Assembly: GCF_003286085.1 (NCBI RefSeq)
Contig: NW_020825289.1
Coordinates: forward strand, 9,858,001-9,922,000
DNA: 64,000 nucleotides
Source of the DNA: Drosophila persimilis
Lineage: Eukaryota; Arthropoda; Insecta; Diptera; Drosophilidae
Direction of reading: 5' to 3'
The notes beneath the pieces are model-generated. The model was not told the origin of the DNA and made no database searches. It saw only the letters and a list, made by a program, of their open reading frames with translations. The translations under genes and the position numbers were made by a program. Each line of letters opens with the position of its first letter. Within the stretch, counting starts at the first letter, position 1. Of the stretch, positions 14,185-27,300 are shown one piece after another.

Positions 14185-17100
14185 TAAAGTGTTTCTATCC
14201 GCCCTGGTGGCTGTACCGCCGCTGGCGTCATGCAAATTGTAATCAACAAACAACAACATTTTCAGTGGAGCCAAAACCATACTGACAAATGGTACAGTGG
14301 CCACTCCCGATATCGCCTTGAAGGATCACAATCGCAAGTCCCTGGGAGCTGGAGGAACCTTTTAAAATGTTTGATGAATAAATCAAAGGTTTATAAAATG
14401 TATACAAATTCTTAGATACTCAAATTCCCTCAATTCTTTATTGCATCGCGAGCAGTTCTTCGCATCTTCCTCCAACATTATACAGACCATTAGTTCCTTA
14501 CCGATCTTAATACATTTTCCTATAATTTGTATTATATTTTTTGAGGAGTTCTTAGCACTCGTTTTATTCGATTTCCCCAATATTTAAATGTTGTATTTCT
14601 ACTTTTGTTAGCTTTCAATCCTATCGAGTGGCCACTGTATATGCTGTTGGACCAAACCATTCATTTTGTTTTCCACTTTTTCGCTGCCAACTTCGCCTCG
14701 TCTCTGCGGGCGTCTCTGCCGTCGTGCTGCTGCAGCAGTCGTCGCTTCATCATGCAACTGTTCGCGCCGCACCGAGCCGCACCGCGCCGCGTCGCACTAA
14801 TATCCGTCCTTGGCTCGTCTGTTCAACTTTGTCCCAGTTTTCGCATTTTGTTGGCGCGCTTTGCCTCCACCAGCGTTGGCGCTGCATTTGGTCTATGAGT
14901 GTGTGTGTGTGTGTTTGTGTGCTTAGAGCTCCACCAATGCACAGGCACTCTCGCATATGCATGCTTGTGTGCGTGTGCATACATACATATTTGTCTATTC
15001 ATTTGGCGACGCGACTCAATGCAATGTCTGTGAATCTGTTTGTGTCTGCATTGTGGGGCACATGCAATCTTTTATTTGTTGCCTATATATATATACACAC
15101 ACACAAATATGCATATATGTATGAACATATGTATGGGTATTCATGTGCGACAAGCGCACGCACAAAACGCTAAACTATGCGAAGAGTTGCATAGATAAGA
15201 TACGCAGCTGCGCCCGAGTGGTCGCTGGGGGGGGGGAGGGGGCGGATCACTCAGGCATGGCAATAGATGTCTGCTTTATAATTACTAAAATAGTATTATT
15301 TAATTATTTTCCCGCTGCTCGTTGGGATAATGAAAACGTTTGTCGTTTTGGTAAATCATTTTTCGTTTCATTTCTGTGACTGTAGTTTATTGAACGGATG
15401 TCATAACGTACATATGTATGTACATCTATGTATGTGCCGGAGAAACTGCAATTAACCCAATAGAACCGAGATATATACGTCTAGACTCTAGAGGTTATCA
15501 ATGTACTTGATGAATCATTTGGCAGATCCCTCTCTATGCCTTTTAATGGTTCTCTCATTAATTTCATTTCGTCTGAATAGCACTTCGTTTTATATAGTTC
15601 TTGTAAACGAATGTTGTTTGTGTTTATGGAGTGCGTTCAATGGTGATCCATTTTTGTGAATATGTTGATAAGAAACGATACAGTACTCCAAATAAACATT
15701 GATACTTTTCCAACAAACTGAACTATTGTCCGAAAAGCTGGGAACTTCCTTAAAGGATTTTGTCTTCAACTTTTAGTTCTAGCAAGTATTATCCGTAGTA
15801 TTATCCGTATTATCTGTACTATCCGATAATTTTTTGGAAGAATATTCTAGTACTATCTGATGGGTATAGCTATTGTATAGTTTCTTGTCTATAGCTCTGG
15901 CATAGAGCCCTGAAGTTGCGGTGGCCTTATGACACACATTCTGTGGTCGACCTTATCTCGTCTACCAGCACTTGTATAGCACATATTTGTGTGTAAGAAG
16001 TGTGTATTTTTTCCTTGCAGTACTAGTTGTGAGAGAAAGACAGCAGATAACGATTAGCTTTCAATCTCTATCATTGTTTTTAGTCGGCAATGCAATCAGT
16101 GTATGGGGGGGGGGAGAGTAGAGATAATATCATATCGATGCCATCTGAACATAACTTAAAGTAGAGCATGAATTCGTCAGAAGATAGATGCCATCGAAAA
16201 AAGATCAGTAGGTTCTACAATTGTCTGCCAACTGTTGGGTTATCTTTACGGTGATGTTACTCACAGGTCGTTGAACTCTTCGCGTATCAGTCACTTAGCC
16301 ATTGCGTGGTTTTGGCAGCACTCTTGTAAGTTTCCATAAATTATCAGAACAAATAAAGGGACAGACCGCTGTGTGTGGTTTCTGCATTTAACAGTTTTCT
16401 AGGACAAATGCGAATGAACTTTCCAGCCGAAACAAGAACAAATTGCTATTTTGCTCCAGCAGACAGGCCAGAATTTTCAAAATATTTGCATGCTCCACAT
16501 GCAAAATCTATATGGATATGAGTACATATTGTACATTTATGGGGGTGGCACTGCGGAGCGGGGTGTTGGGAAATTCCATGGCAAATTTAAGTTTTTTATG
16601 TCTGCCAGAACCCATTCAACATGCTCGGCCACGTGCAAGTGTGCGTTGTGTGGCAATACTTATGGCAAACATCTGTCAAAGATCGGCTGGAACCAGAATA
16701 GTTTCGAACGCAGAAGATCTTCCTTACGGACTCCTATGGTTGGTTTGTCATGAAAAACAATCTATCGTTTAGTACCTACACATGATGTCTCTGTAAGTGG
16801 AACAAAATTGAGTGCAAATAGTCCCTTTCTCGAAAATCCTACTTCCATTGGGACAGATGAATCATATAATAAGGGTTTTCACAACTGCGCAGGCAGGATA
16901 ATAGGATGAAATTTCTCAGAGATCAACAAACATTTATATCCTCAACTTGTCCTTAAAACCGACAGTGCATGGTGTTGGAGATGTACATCAATATAAAGTA
17001 AGGAGCGGACTTTGAGTTCTTGGAATACCATTCCAAAAACTTTACACATAACGACGAGTGTAAAAATGTTGTCACGTTTCAAAATTAACACTCAAGTGCT

Positions 17101-20100
17101 GCCCCGTAATCATCTCAAAGCATATCATCGTACATATGATATCATAGGCTACCCTTCCATTTCTGCTGACTCACTCTCGTCTCGCACTGAAGATCTATGC
17201 AAAGTGAGACCTGGACTGCACGCACGTTTGAAAATGATCGGGAAATTCAAATCTGGTATCGGGTAATACACTGCCTTATCGCCTGTGCCAGATCCGAAGT
17301 AGTTAACGGTCCACGGACTGCCAGAGAGGAAGTTGGACTCGTTCGTTGGGAGCGTTCTGTTCTCCTACAGGCAATTAATACGGTAATCATGGAAATTCAC
17401 GCAGTAATTGTCAAACAAAGAAAATGGGCAGCAGAATTTCCTCTTTTTCTTCTTCCAAACTCTCTGACTCGGTCCCTCTCTCTGAGAGAGAGAGAGAGAG
17501 AGGGGGGAGGATCTCTCCCTCTCCTTTCTTTGGCTCCAAACTTGGACTGCATAAAAAATAATAATAATTTCAGTTTGAAAAGAAAATAGAAGCAAATCAG
17601 GGGCTGGAGGCAAGGGGCCGACAAGGGGGAACAGCAGCAAAAGCCATAGAAAGTATTCCTCTATTGTGCGTGCGTGCATGAGTGTGTGTGTGTGGGATGT
17701 TGTAATGTGCGTGCGCCGCGCTGCCGCTGTCGCGACGGCGACGTCGACGTCGACGCACGCTCCCGCATAACAGGCGTCGAGCGCGCTCGCTCACGCACTC
17801 TCTCTCCCTCTCCTTCCCGCTCTTTGTGTCGCTTTGTTGCTCTATCGCTCTGGCGGAGTGCGTGTGTGCGTGCGGTGCGAGTTGAATGACCGCCGAAAAT
17901 AAATTTTTTTTGTTTGTCGATTTTAGACTTTTACTATGTTGACGCCGACGCTGGCGATGATGATTGTGTGTGCTTTTGCCGCTGCCAGACCATGCACACA
18001 CACACGCACACACACACACACAGACAACAATTTTGTAGCTTCATAGTTTTCGAGTGTTAACGGGCGTTCGCACTATCTCGCCGGGTCTCTAGGCGGGGAG
18101 ATGTTGGTTGGGGAGGGGCGGCAGGGCTTGGGCCAGCATGGGGCGCTGCCAGAGCGGGTATGTGTGTGTGTGTGCGTGCGTATGCCTAGACTACACAATC
18201 AGCAGCAGAGGCAGGCCGCAGCGACAGCAACATTTCACTTTAACAAAACTTTTTCGGTCTCTCTTTTTTTGAATATTTCATTGTTGCTTCTCCTCTCCAT
18301 CTCTCTTTCTGCTGTTCCGCCTTGCACTGCTCTTGCTCCCCCCCCCCCAAGGGCCCCAGCCAGCGTCATCGCTCCGACGCTTTCGTTGTCAACTCTTTCG
18401 CTTTTTAAATTTTGTATTTTGTATTTTGTATTTTTCGGCTGCTTTCTGTTTACGCCGCAAATTTCTTTCACTCTCTGCGTACATTTCTATCTGCTTCACC
18501 TTTTTCTTCCTCTTTTTTCGAGAGACATTGCTAACCAAAGGGAGAAAATAAACGCGAGGAGAAAAAGTGAAAATTTCAATAACGGAATAAAAGTTGATTT
18601 GCGGAAGTCATAAAGCCAAATTGCATGCCGAAAGTAACAGTAACAGTAACAGTAACAGTAACAGTAACAGTAACAGTGACCGATTCACCCTCTGACAACC
18701 CCGTGGGTTGCCTTCATTTCTTGCACGCAACTCTGTCAGAGGGGGGCGATGAGGGGGGGAGAGATTCCTGTCGCGATTAAGATTTATGTATGTTAGAAAT
18801 AATACCTCCAGCAATCCTGACTAAAATGTTAATTGCTTATCAGATCCTGGCGGTGACCCTTTAAGGGTTCAGGGAACTCAAATTAGTTTGTACCTAAAAT
18901 ATACACATTTATATGTACGATTATAATATCACAAAAGCGAAAGCAACCCTAATAAAATATAGGTAATTTGGAAGGAGATTCTATGAAAAAATCATAGCGG
19001 AACTTTTACATTAAAAGTCAATCAAATTTGATTTCCATATCATAGTTTTATCGCAATAATATTTTCCAAGTTTATTGAAAGTTAACTAATTTACCAAATT
19101 GACATTTAATTGCAGTAACTTTGATCTGAAAACATAATCAACAAAGCCAAAGTTCACTTTTTCGATAATGTTTGGTATTTTTATAGTTATATTTCCCTTT
19201 ACTATTATCTCTTACAAGAAAGATGATTCTTGATAAAAGTTTTAACTCAAAGTTCTTCTAACATATTGAATTATAGAAAAAAAAAACCAGATAATTGCCC
19301 AATTTTGACTTTTGGCAGATTTTCAAACTTTTAATTGAATTTAATTGAAAAAAATAGGAAGGTTTTTTTTTTATTTTTAAGAACTAGGAAAATTAGCGCT
19401 AGAAAGAGTTCTGCAATTTTGTCCCCAACCTCAAAAACCACTCCTTTTTTTGTAACGTCTAACATTGCGTCATATTTTGGCTTATATCTTATACCGTACG
19501 TTCGATTATTATCATTTTTTTTACCTAAATACTTTTTAAATAAAATTTCAGAATGGAATCGAAATGGAATAGCCCATATTTGAAATACCTAAACGCATAT
19601 TATGGGCTATATACCCATTCGAAATGGAGGTTTATTATTCATTTGAAGAGCCATGCGAATAGCTTTATAAATATCTTCAAAGTAAATATAATAAATAAAT
19701 ATAAATTAGAAAAGATCTTCCTGAAAGGGTAGCAATAGCTGGATTCATTGCATAAATCAAAATGAATACAACATGGTTATATCTCCTTGAGCATCTAAAT
19801 CTCAGAGTAATGTTTTATTTAATTGCTTGTCAAATAAATGTAGCATCAATTGCTGTTTATGAAAGAAGCAAGTGCTTACTTTCCTTCTTAGACAAAAATA
19901 GACTTCATTCAATTGTGGATTGTAAGAAATGGAAACCTGGCCGAAAAATGTGCAACACAATGGAATACACTCATCGCCAGCTAGACATAAAAACACCCAC
20001 ATACATCCATACATACTTACATATGTGCATAGATAATGTACATATGTGTGTGTGTATGTATGTAAATACTCATACGGCTTGTTGAAATGTTGTTGGCATT

Positions 20101-21346
20101 ACAATATCGCATTTATTTTTTATGGCCAGCGCGCGAGCTTTAATTCGCAAGTTTCTTTTCCATTTTGTTTTATTATTCTTTTTTTGTGAATCTCTTTATT
20201 GCTCGCATATTTTTTGTTACATATACAATTTGTATCTTTGTATATTTTGGTCGAGCGAAAGGGTCGCCTCGTTCGCTGTCTCTTTCTCTATCTGGCTGCC
20301 TGATTTCAAATTAGTTGAATTGTCAATGCAAAAAAAAAATCAACAACAAAAACCACACATATGTGCACGCATACACCTATGCAAAATACATATGCGTGTG
20401 TGGCCGTCTGTGAGTGTGTTTCGTAATGTTTCATTTGGCCGTTGTGTTTTTGTTATTGCGTCTTTCTTCATTTACGAATTTCATGGATTTCCCTAAAATA
20501 AGTTTTGTTGCTTTTTCTGCTGTGGTTGTTGCCTTTGCCTTCGCCTTTGCTGTTATTGTTGTTGTTGTTGAGAAACCCAAGTGACTTTCACTGCCAAACA
20601 ACATCATCAGCGGCAGCGGCAGTGCCAGAGACAGAGGCAGCAATCCATTCCGGGACCAACTGACTGAGTGACTGACTGACTCCGCAATTCCACAGCTCTG
20701 CCACATAAAACTTCGCACTTAACTGAATTTCATTAAATTACAATTTTTAATTTTTTTTTTTTCTTTTTTACTATTTTGTGCAATTTTTCCATTCCTTTTT
20801 TGTGGAAAGAAAAATCACAAATAACTTTTAAAGTGTAATAATAGTAGCTCATTATTTAATGGAGTTCCTTGAGGAGTTCTTGGCGCCACATATGTATGAA
20901 ATCCTTATTTTATTAAAGCTTTCATAACATTTGCTAATTTTGTGGTCTTGGGTTAAAGTTTCTTAAATCTTTGAGATGCTTGGTATATTTCTTGCTAATA
21001 AATCTCCAACAAATCTTCAGCATATAATCTTAAAGATAGTAACTATTTCTTTGGAATTTCAAAACATTTGATTGCAAATCCATAAGCTCTTAATCAACAA
21101 TTAAATTGGTATTTATCAAGTTTTTTTGTGCAAGATTTATTCTTGACGTTTTCCTACCAACTTATTCTAGAGCGGTGTAATGGGATAATGGTGTAAATGG
21201 GGGGGTCTTGGTTTACCTTTGATGGAACCGCTTGAATTGTTTTGTCCCGCCGGCGACTGGACGTTGCTTTGACCGAGGTTGTTGGCGTGTGCTTCCAGTT
21301 TCGAAGTGACGCTGCTCCACATGTCAAACATCCGTTGCGTATACAT
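5088..21346 (-). CDS. Hr46: Hr46 (DHR3) nuclear receptor, short isoform, 487 aa
   Basis: Orphan nuclear receptor of the ROR family, an ecdysone-induced transcription factor acting at the onset of metamorphosis. Coding exons on the minus strand: 21217-21346, 6820-7047, 6582-6750, 6234-6403, 6056-6159, 5826-5972, 5507-5750, 5295-5445, 5088-5208. They sum to 1464 bases (487 residues plus stop), the length I recall for D. melanogaster DHR3. The start [10 protein letters not shown] is the known short N-terminus. The two-zinc-finger DNA-binding domain covers about residues 51-116, with P-box CEGCKGFF at 68-75 and the extension [14 protein letters not shown]. The ligand-binding domain fills the C-terminal half and ends with the AF-2 helix [11 protein letters not shown]. 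All exon phases agree. The first intron is about 14.2 kb. Confidence 0.96.
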
Positions 21347-24300
21347 AATTATTAGTGAGAAATGCGAAATGCGAAGCTTTGGTGACGTTTGTAGTGCGTG
21401 TCTATTGCTGTTGCTCTTCCTGTATCTGATGTTGCAGTTGCCGTTGATTGGCAAAGTATTATGTACACTCTGAGTGGGTTGTTGCAGCCTCTGATGTACT
21501 CAGCCACGCGCTCATGCCGCACGCCTCGTGGGGGGGGGCGTATGCGCAATCTGTATGCTTGAATTAGATGCTCGTTTACGTTTAGTTTAGCTTTAGCTCT
21601 ACTTGTGTAAATGTGTAAAACGTTGTATACAGGACTCAGTATGTAGCTGCCCTTCGGTTGTGATTTCTGTAAGCCAACTTCTTATTGCACTTGGTCGTCC
21701 TCTTGTCTACTATCCGCTGCTCGTTTCCATATAAGTATGTATATTTTACGAATGAATTTGCTTCGATTTTCGCCTTCCGTGTGAATCAAGAACTATCACA
21801 GTGTGTGGGTGTTTATGAGACAGTGGGGTTGTGAGAGGGGGGATGGGGGGCTGCCAATCAATTTAGGTATGTATATGTATATAATATGTATATATGTATA
21901 TGGTGTATATTGCTATAGATGTATACTATATAATGATCTAACGTTGTCAGGCCTGTAGGTACTAAATTGTTGATGTTGCTGGATCTGGTTATATAATGTT
22001 ATATATTGTTGCTTGTTTGTTTGTTTGTTTTTTTTTTGTTTTTGTTTTAACTATTTATTAATAAGACACTTGTTCGCGTATGTTTTAGCTTGTTTTTGTT
22101 GTATTTTTAAAGCGATTTATCAATGATTTCTTGTTTAATTGTTCAACCATTGGCTCAACCCTTTTGCAGAATATGCAGATTGTTGCTGCTGCTGTTCGTA
22201 GTGCTGCTGCTGCTGTTGTTGCTGCTGCTGCCGCGAGAGTTTTTGTTTTTTCCTGCTTCGGGCAGGGGCAGTGTCAGGGGCAGGGGCAGGGGCTGCCTCG
22301 GCTGCTGCTGCTGCTTTATCACTTTCACTGCGCTGTTGTTGTTGTTGGTGTTGGTGTTGCTGTTGTTGCCGCTTCTCCGGTTGCAGCGATTTTTGTGGTT
22401 GCTGGTTATTGTCTCTTTGCTGCCGCCGCTATTGTTGTTGCTATGCTGACTGTTTTGTCGATTTCTCTGTTTCGCTTGATTCCAAATCAAAATTTCCAAA
22501 AATACGAAAATCTCACGACAATTGATTCCGGAAGACATTTAGGCGCAGCGCACTCGTTTCCCCTCTGAACGGCCTGGTCTATGTCGTCAGTTTGAACACC
22601 TTGATGTACAGAATGGCTTGGCCAGTCATGTGAATACTTTTGCTACGCACTTTCAGCCAGGGCCAGGTCCTGGCACTCAGCATATTGCTCGGGAGCGGGG
22701 TGTCGTCTACGGGTAAATACAGGGTATCACAGTGGCAATTACATACATATCTATCGATTGTGGGTCGATCAAGGGACTGACACGGGTCGTTCATCGATGC
22801 GCGCGCGCCTCTGCGTGTGTGTCGATCCGAATTTCGCTTTAATTTCCCAACATCACGAGGAACAGGAACTGGGCCGACCACGACCACCCCCTCTAAAGCC
22901 CCTCCTATGGCCCTCCCCTTGGGGTTGGCAACTACTGCGCCCCTGCGCCCCTTCTGGCGGTGATTATCCCACAACATGAGCATGGAAAATCGATAGAGAA
23001 ATGGGATTTAAGGGTGCCCCCAGACAGACGAGAGGGTTGGGCGTGGGTGTGTGGGTGTGTGGGTGGGGGGTGGGTGCCCTATGTTGGGGCAAACAGGCAA
23101 AAAAATAAAAAGGCACGCTGCCGCTGAGTGCAACGCGAGTGAGCGCCACAGAAACGAGCGCATAAATCTCATCGTCAGTTGTGGGTGTGTTCGTGTATGT
23201 GTGTGTTTGGGCTTGGGTGTGTGTGTGTGAACATAGAAAAAAGTTCTATGACCCAAACACACACAAGCACACAGGCACACACGTAGACAGAAAAACACAA
23301 ACGAGCCGGCAAACCCAATGAATATGAAAACATTTTACTTTTCCCCCGCTCTCTCTTTCTCTCTCTCTCTCTCTCTCTGTCTCTGGCCTGCCTCTCTGTC
23401 GGCTGGTTACACGAACACGAGTGGGTGAAGCGGTGCGGCGCGGGGATGGCGATTACTTTGTTGGAGGCTTGGGGTGGCTTTGGGTGGCCATGCGGAAGCC
23501 CCCGGCAGACATATAAAATACGTCACCAAAGCGACAGCCAGCCCCCAGCAACAGCAACAACAGCAACAACAACAACAACACAGAAATTGTGCCAGCTCAC
23601 AGAACGAGAGCGGGACAGAGAGATAGCGAGAGAGAGGGAGAGAGCGAGAGATATTTACATACAGACAGAACGCAATGAAAAGAAGAAAGGCTGAAAAGAA
23701 AATGAAAATGAATAGTCGCACACAGCCGGAGAGGCGAAATACGGCAGCGGCAGCGGCAGCGGCAGTAAAACAGTTAAAATGAAAAATTCTCTCGCAGCGA
23801 CGACAACGAACTTACTAACGGTACCCCCAAGCTAACGAGCCGGTCAAGCCGATGATGATAATGACGATGGCGATGATGATGGTGGAAAGCGGAGAGCGGG
23901 CTAACGGGTGAGAAAGTAGTGTAAGAGAGAGAGAGAGAGAGAGCGCGCTCTCGCGAGGGGGAGGAAGAGGCCCGGCCGAAGGCGGTTACAGTTACAACAG
24001 AGCGACAGAAAAGCAGACGACAAACTTTACATGGCATCGCAGTCGGCGTCGCTGTCGCTGTCGCTGTTGATTCTACTTCTGCTGCTGCTGCTGCTGTTGC
24101 TGTTGCCGTCGCAGTACGTTGACGCCGACGAAAAAGACCAATGACCTATGGGTGGGCTCCGCTGCTCCCGCCGCCTCCCTTCCCGTCTCCACCCCAGATC
24201 TGCTTAGGCTGTTTTCCGCTTCTAGCTGTTGGGCGGCAGTCTGGGGTGGCACACTTATACCCGACGACACGACACATGGAGTGCTGGTCTGTGTGTGTGT

Positions 24301-27300
24301 GTTCTACTAACGGTAATGCAAACAGTTGGCGCTGCCAAGAGGGGAGCGGTAATAGGAATGGGAACGGGAAGGGGAACGGGAACGGGGATTTCGGTGTGGA
24401 AGTGGATGTAGGTGGGTGGGTGGGTGGCTAGGCCTCACGATGATGATGGGGGAGCAGGGACCCCAGCGACGACCGACTTTGCTCTGCTCTGAACTCTGGG
24501 CCGCAGTGACTTACTGCCAACTGCTGCTGCCGCCTACTTGCAACTGCTGCCACTGCTGCAACAATAACAATTGTTGATAATCATAATGCTGCACAATGGG
24601 AAAAGCAGCAACTACAAAGGGAAAACTAGAAAAGCTCCACTAGAAAAGGGCATCTCGTGCATTTGGGTTCCTCCGGTTCGGGGATCTCCGGAGAGGGGGC
24701 CCACGGAGTGGGCAAGACAATGGGCCGCACTATGAAAGATTACAGGAAAACTTAAGCTGACAGTTTTGCCTGCTAGAGCATGAGGAGGCCTGGAGAGGGG
24801 GAGGCATCTATCTGCCCAAATTCTTCCCCCTTAACCCACAACGCGGGATCCCCAATCTGCTTCGATCGTATGGGTGAGTATATCCAAAGTGGTCCGATTA
24901 GAGGCCAATTGATTATTCCAATAAATTATCCAATTTGTTGTGCCGATGGGGGCCTTGTTCCTTGGGTTCCGATGGGCAGTTTTCATTTCTGTTAATTTTC
25001 ATTTAATTTGATATTTTTATATCCTTTTCGCACACACAAACACGGAGGCACACACACACACGCAGACGCGTGCATCGATCGATCGCACACATACACTGAA
25101 ATTTGCGTTGTTTTTGTTACACAATCGAATCCGTGTGTCCGCCGAGGGGGGTCGGCGTGGGCTTGGCGGGCGACAAGGGCCGCGCTTTTGCATTCCTCTC
25201 CTCCGCTCGGAGTCTGGAGTATTACGTCACTGGCACTTCCGTCGCTAACGGGACAGAGGTAAAGGCAGGGGGGGGCCGCATTGCAGTTGCAGTTGCATTT
25301 TGGTTTTGGTTTTGGTTTTTATTAGGCACGATTTGGAATTTGAATGCACTCGATATTGATTGATATATACTCTATCGCTATCTCGCTCGCTCTATCTCTC
25401 TCTTTTTCACCCGATATATATTTATTCTATGATTTTGTTTTGATCTGAAACCGAACGAACTTCCACAGAGTTGCAGATTCGTTTATCTGCTGCTGTTGCA
25501 ATATTCCAATATTCCTGCTGCCGTCGCCGTTGCCGTTGCCGATGTTGCACTTTGGCTAGACACACACAAACACACACACACGAGCAGGCACGCAGTGGCA
25601 GTGGCAGTGGCAGAGAGGGGGCGCGCGCGTTAATTTCGTGGCTTTCGGTGCTTTTTGGAGCCACTGGAGCCGCTTGTAACCGTTGGCGGCGGAAAAACGC
25701 ATAGACCCACGGATAGACGGACACGCACGCACACGGATTCACGCACACGGATACGGATACGCGGGCAGTCACCGGCTGATGGGAAATAATACAGAGTAAA
25801 CAGCAACAACAAATAATTAATAATAAAGATACAACGCGCTGCGCATCGTAACCCGCCGCCGCATTCGCTCGATTCAAAGTGTAGCCGAAGAGTGCCTGCC
25901 GTGCCTCAAAATGTTATCGAGTTCGTTGTCGTCCGTACGGTACGGCGGCAGCGCTGCCGCAGAGCCAGTGGCAGCCAGCAGCCAGCAGCCAGCAGCGAGC
26001 GTCGCAATGCGGTGTGTGGCAGCAGAGAGCGCCGGAGAGCGGCAGAGCGGCAGAGAGGCAGAGAGAGAGAGAGAGAGTTCACGGCAGCGGGGCAGGCAGC
26101 CCCCAAAGCAGCGCTGCCTGCTGAGTGGGTATATGTGTCTCTGTGCCGATGACTTCTTCAGTCTGCCTCTGCCTCCACCTCCGCCTCCGCCACCGCCACC
26201 GCCTCTGCCCCTGGCCCACGTCCCCTCCTGCTGCTGACGCCCCACCAGCTTTTTTCTGTTGTCAGCATTCCGCTTTGGGCCGTTCATTCGCTATGGCAAC
26301 CAACAACCAATCGCTCCGAGGCCCCAACACTCCAAAAAGTTGCCCAGAGAGCGGCAATCAGCTGTTGCCGTTTGGCTCTCTTAAAACGAGCCATTCTCCT
26401 CTCTTTGCCCAAAGAGAGTGCTAGAAAAGCAGTGAGAGAGAGAGAGAGGGAGCTTTTGGAAAAGCTGGCGCTGTTTTTCCGTTTCCTTTTCGCATTTCCC
26501 GGTCGGTCCCATCAGGCCTCTGCCTCTGCCTCCCGCAATTAGCAGGTCAATTGCTTTTTAGGGCAAAATGTGTGCACTGCAGTTGACTTATTCGCCAGAA
26601 AGCAGTCGGCAGCATTTAAATACAGTCCCCCATGACCTACCACCCCCCCACCCTACTATCCTTTAGCCGTCTTAAGTGGATATTGGCCATAAACACATTA
26701 TATATTCTATTGTACATACATATAGTGTATTTATTAATTTTATAAATATTAAAGATCGCTTAAAAAGCCACCCATCAGCAGTCAAGGTGAACTGCAGCCA
26801 ATTAAAAATGTTAAAATTAGTTTAAACATTTGGCAATTTGCTTTCGAAGTTTGCCAAAAAATATATAAAAGCCAAAATGAAAAATAAGATTCCATGTAAA
26901 TGTTGAAAACCGAAACTTCGCGCTCAGGCCATAAATTAATATTTCATTTGTTAATTTATGGATTTTCGATGCTGGGCCATTAGCTCTGAAACTATCTCCC
27001 AGATCCGCAGCGACGATCGTGTGTGTGCAGCATAATTCGCATTTTGCATAGACGCCAAAGAGATGGGCGCTAGCCTATTGGCTAGCCAATTGGCGGGGGA
27101 TTACGACATCGCCCTGGCCCGAGCAGCCCCAGTCCCAGCCCCAGTCCCAGTCCCGACGAAGTTTGGCAAAATCCGAAATATGATAATGAAACTTCGCCAC
27201 GCTCGATCGGAGGCGAAGGCAGCCTCATGCGGCGCTGACCTGGCTAATGGTAGGGTCGGGGCAGAAGATTCATGCGTGAAATGCAAAGCGTTGTTCAACC

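Larger units (their letters stand above)
7048..21216 (-). other. Hr46 large intron (about 14.2 kb), repeats only
   Basis: Intron between the short-isoform first exon and the DNA-binding exon. I found no convincing coding exon. It holds a CAG run (8316-8366), GA runs (14140-14180, 17484-17505), an AGTAAC hexamer array (18633-18680), CA/GT runs (14900-14925, 17995-18025), a CpG-rich block near 17700-17760, and AT-rich unstructured stretches at about 9250-10400 and 18850-19800. Such long introns in hormone-receptor genes usually carry enhancers, but no individual binding site can be claimed by eye. Confidence 0.75.

Noticed and set aside
22131-22568. Ala/Val/Leu-rich frames and the Asn/Ser/Gln-rich frame opposite
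   Set aside because: They come from CTG/CAG and related triplet runs; no start or splice context supports translation.
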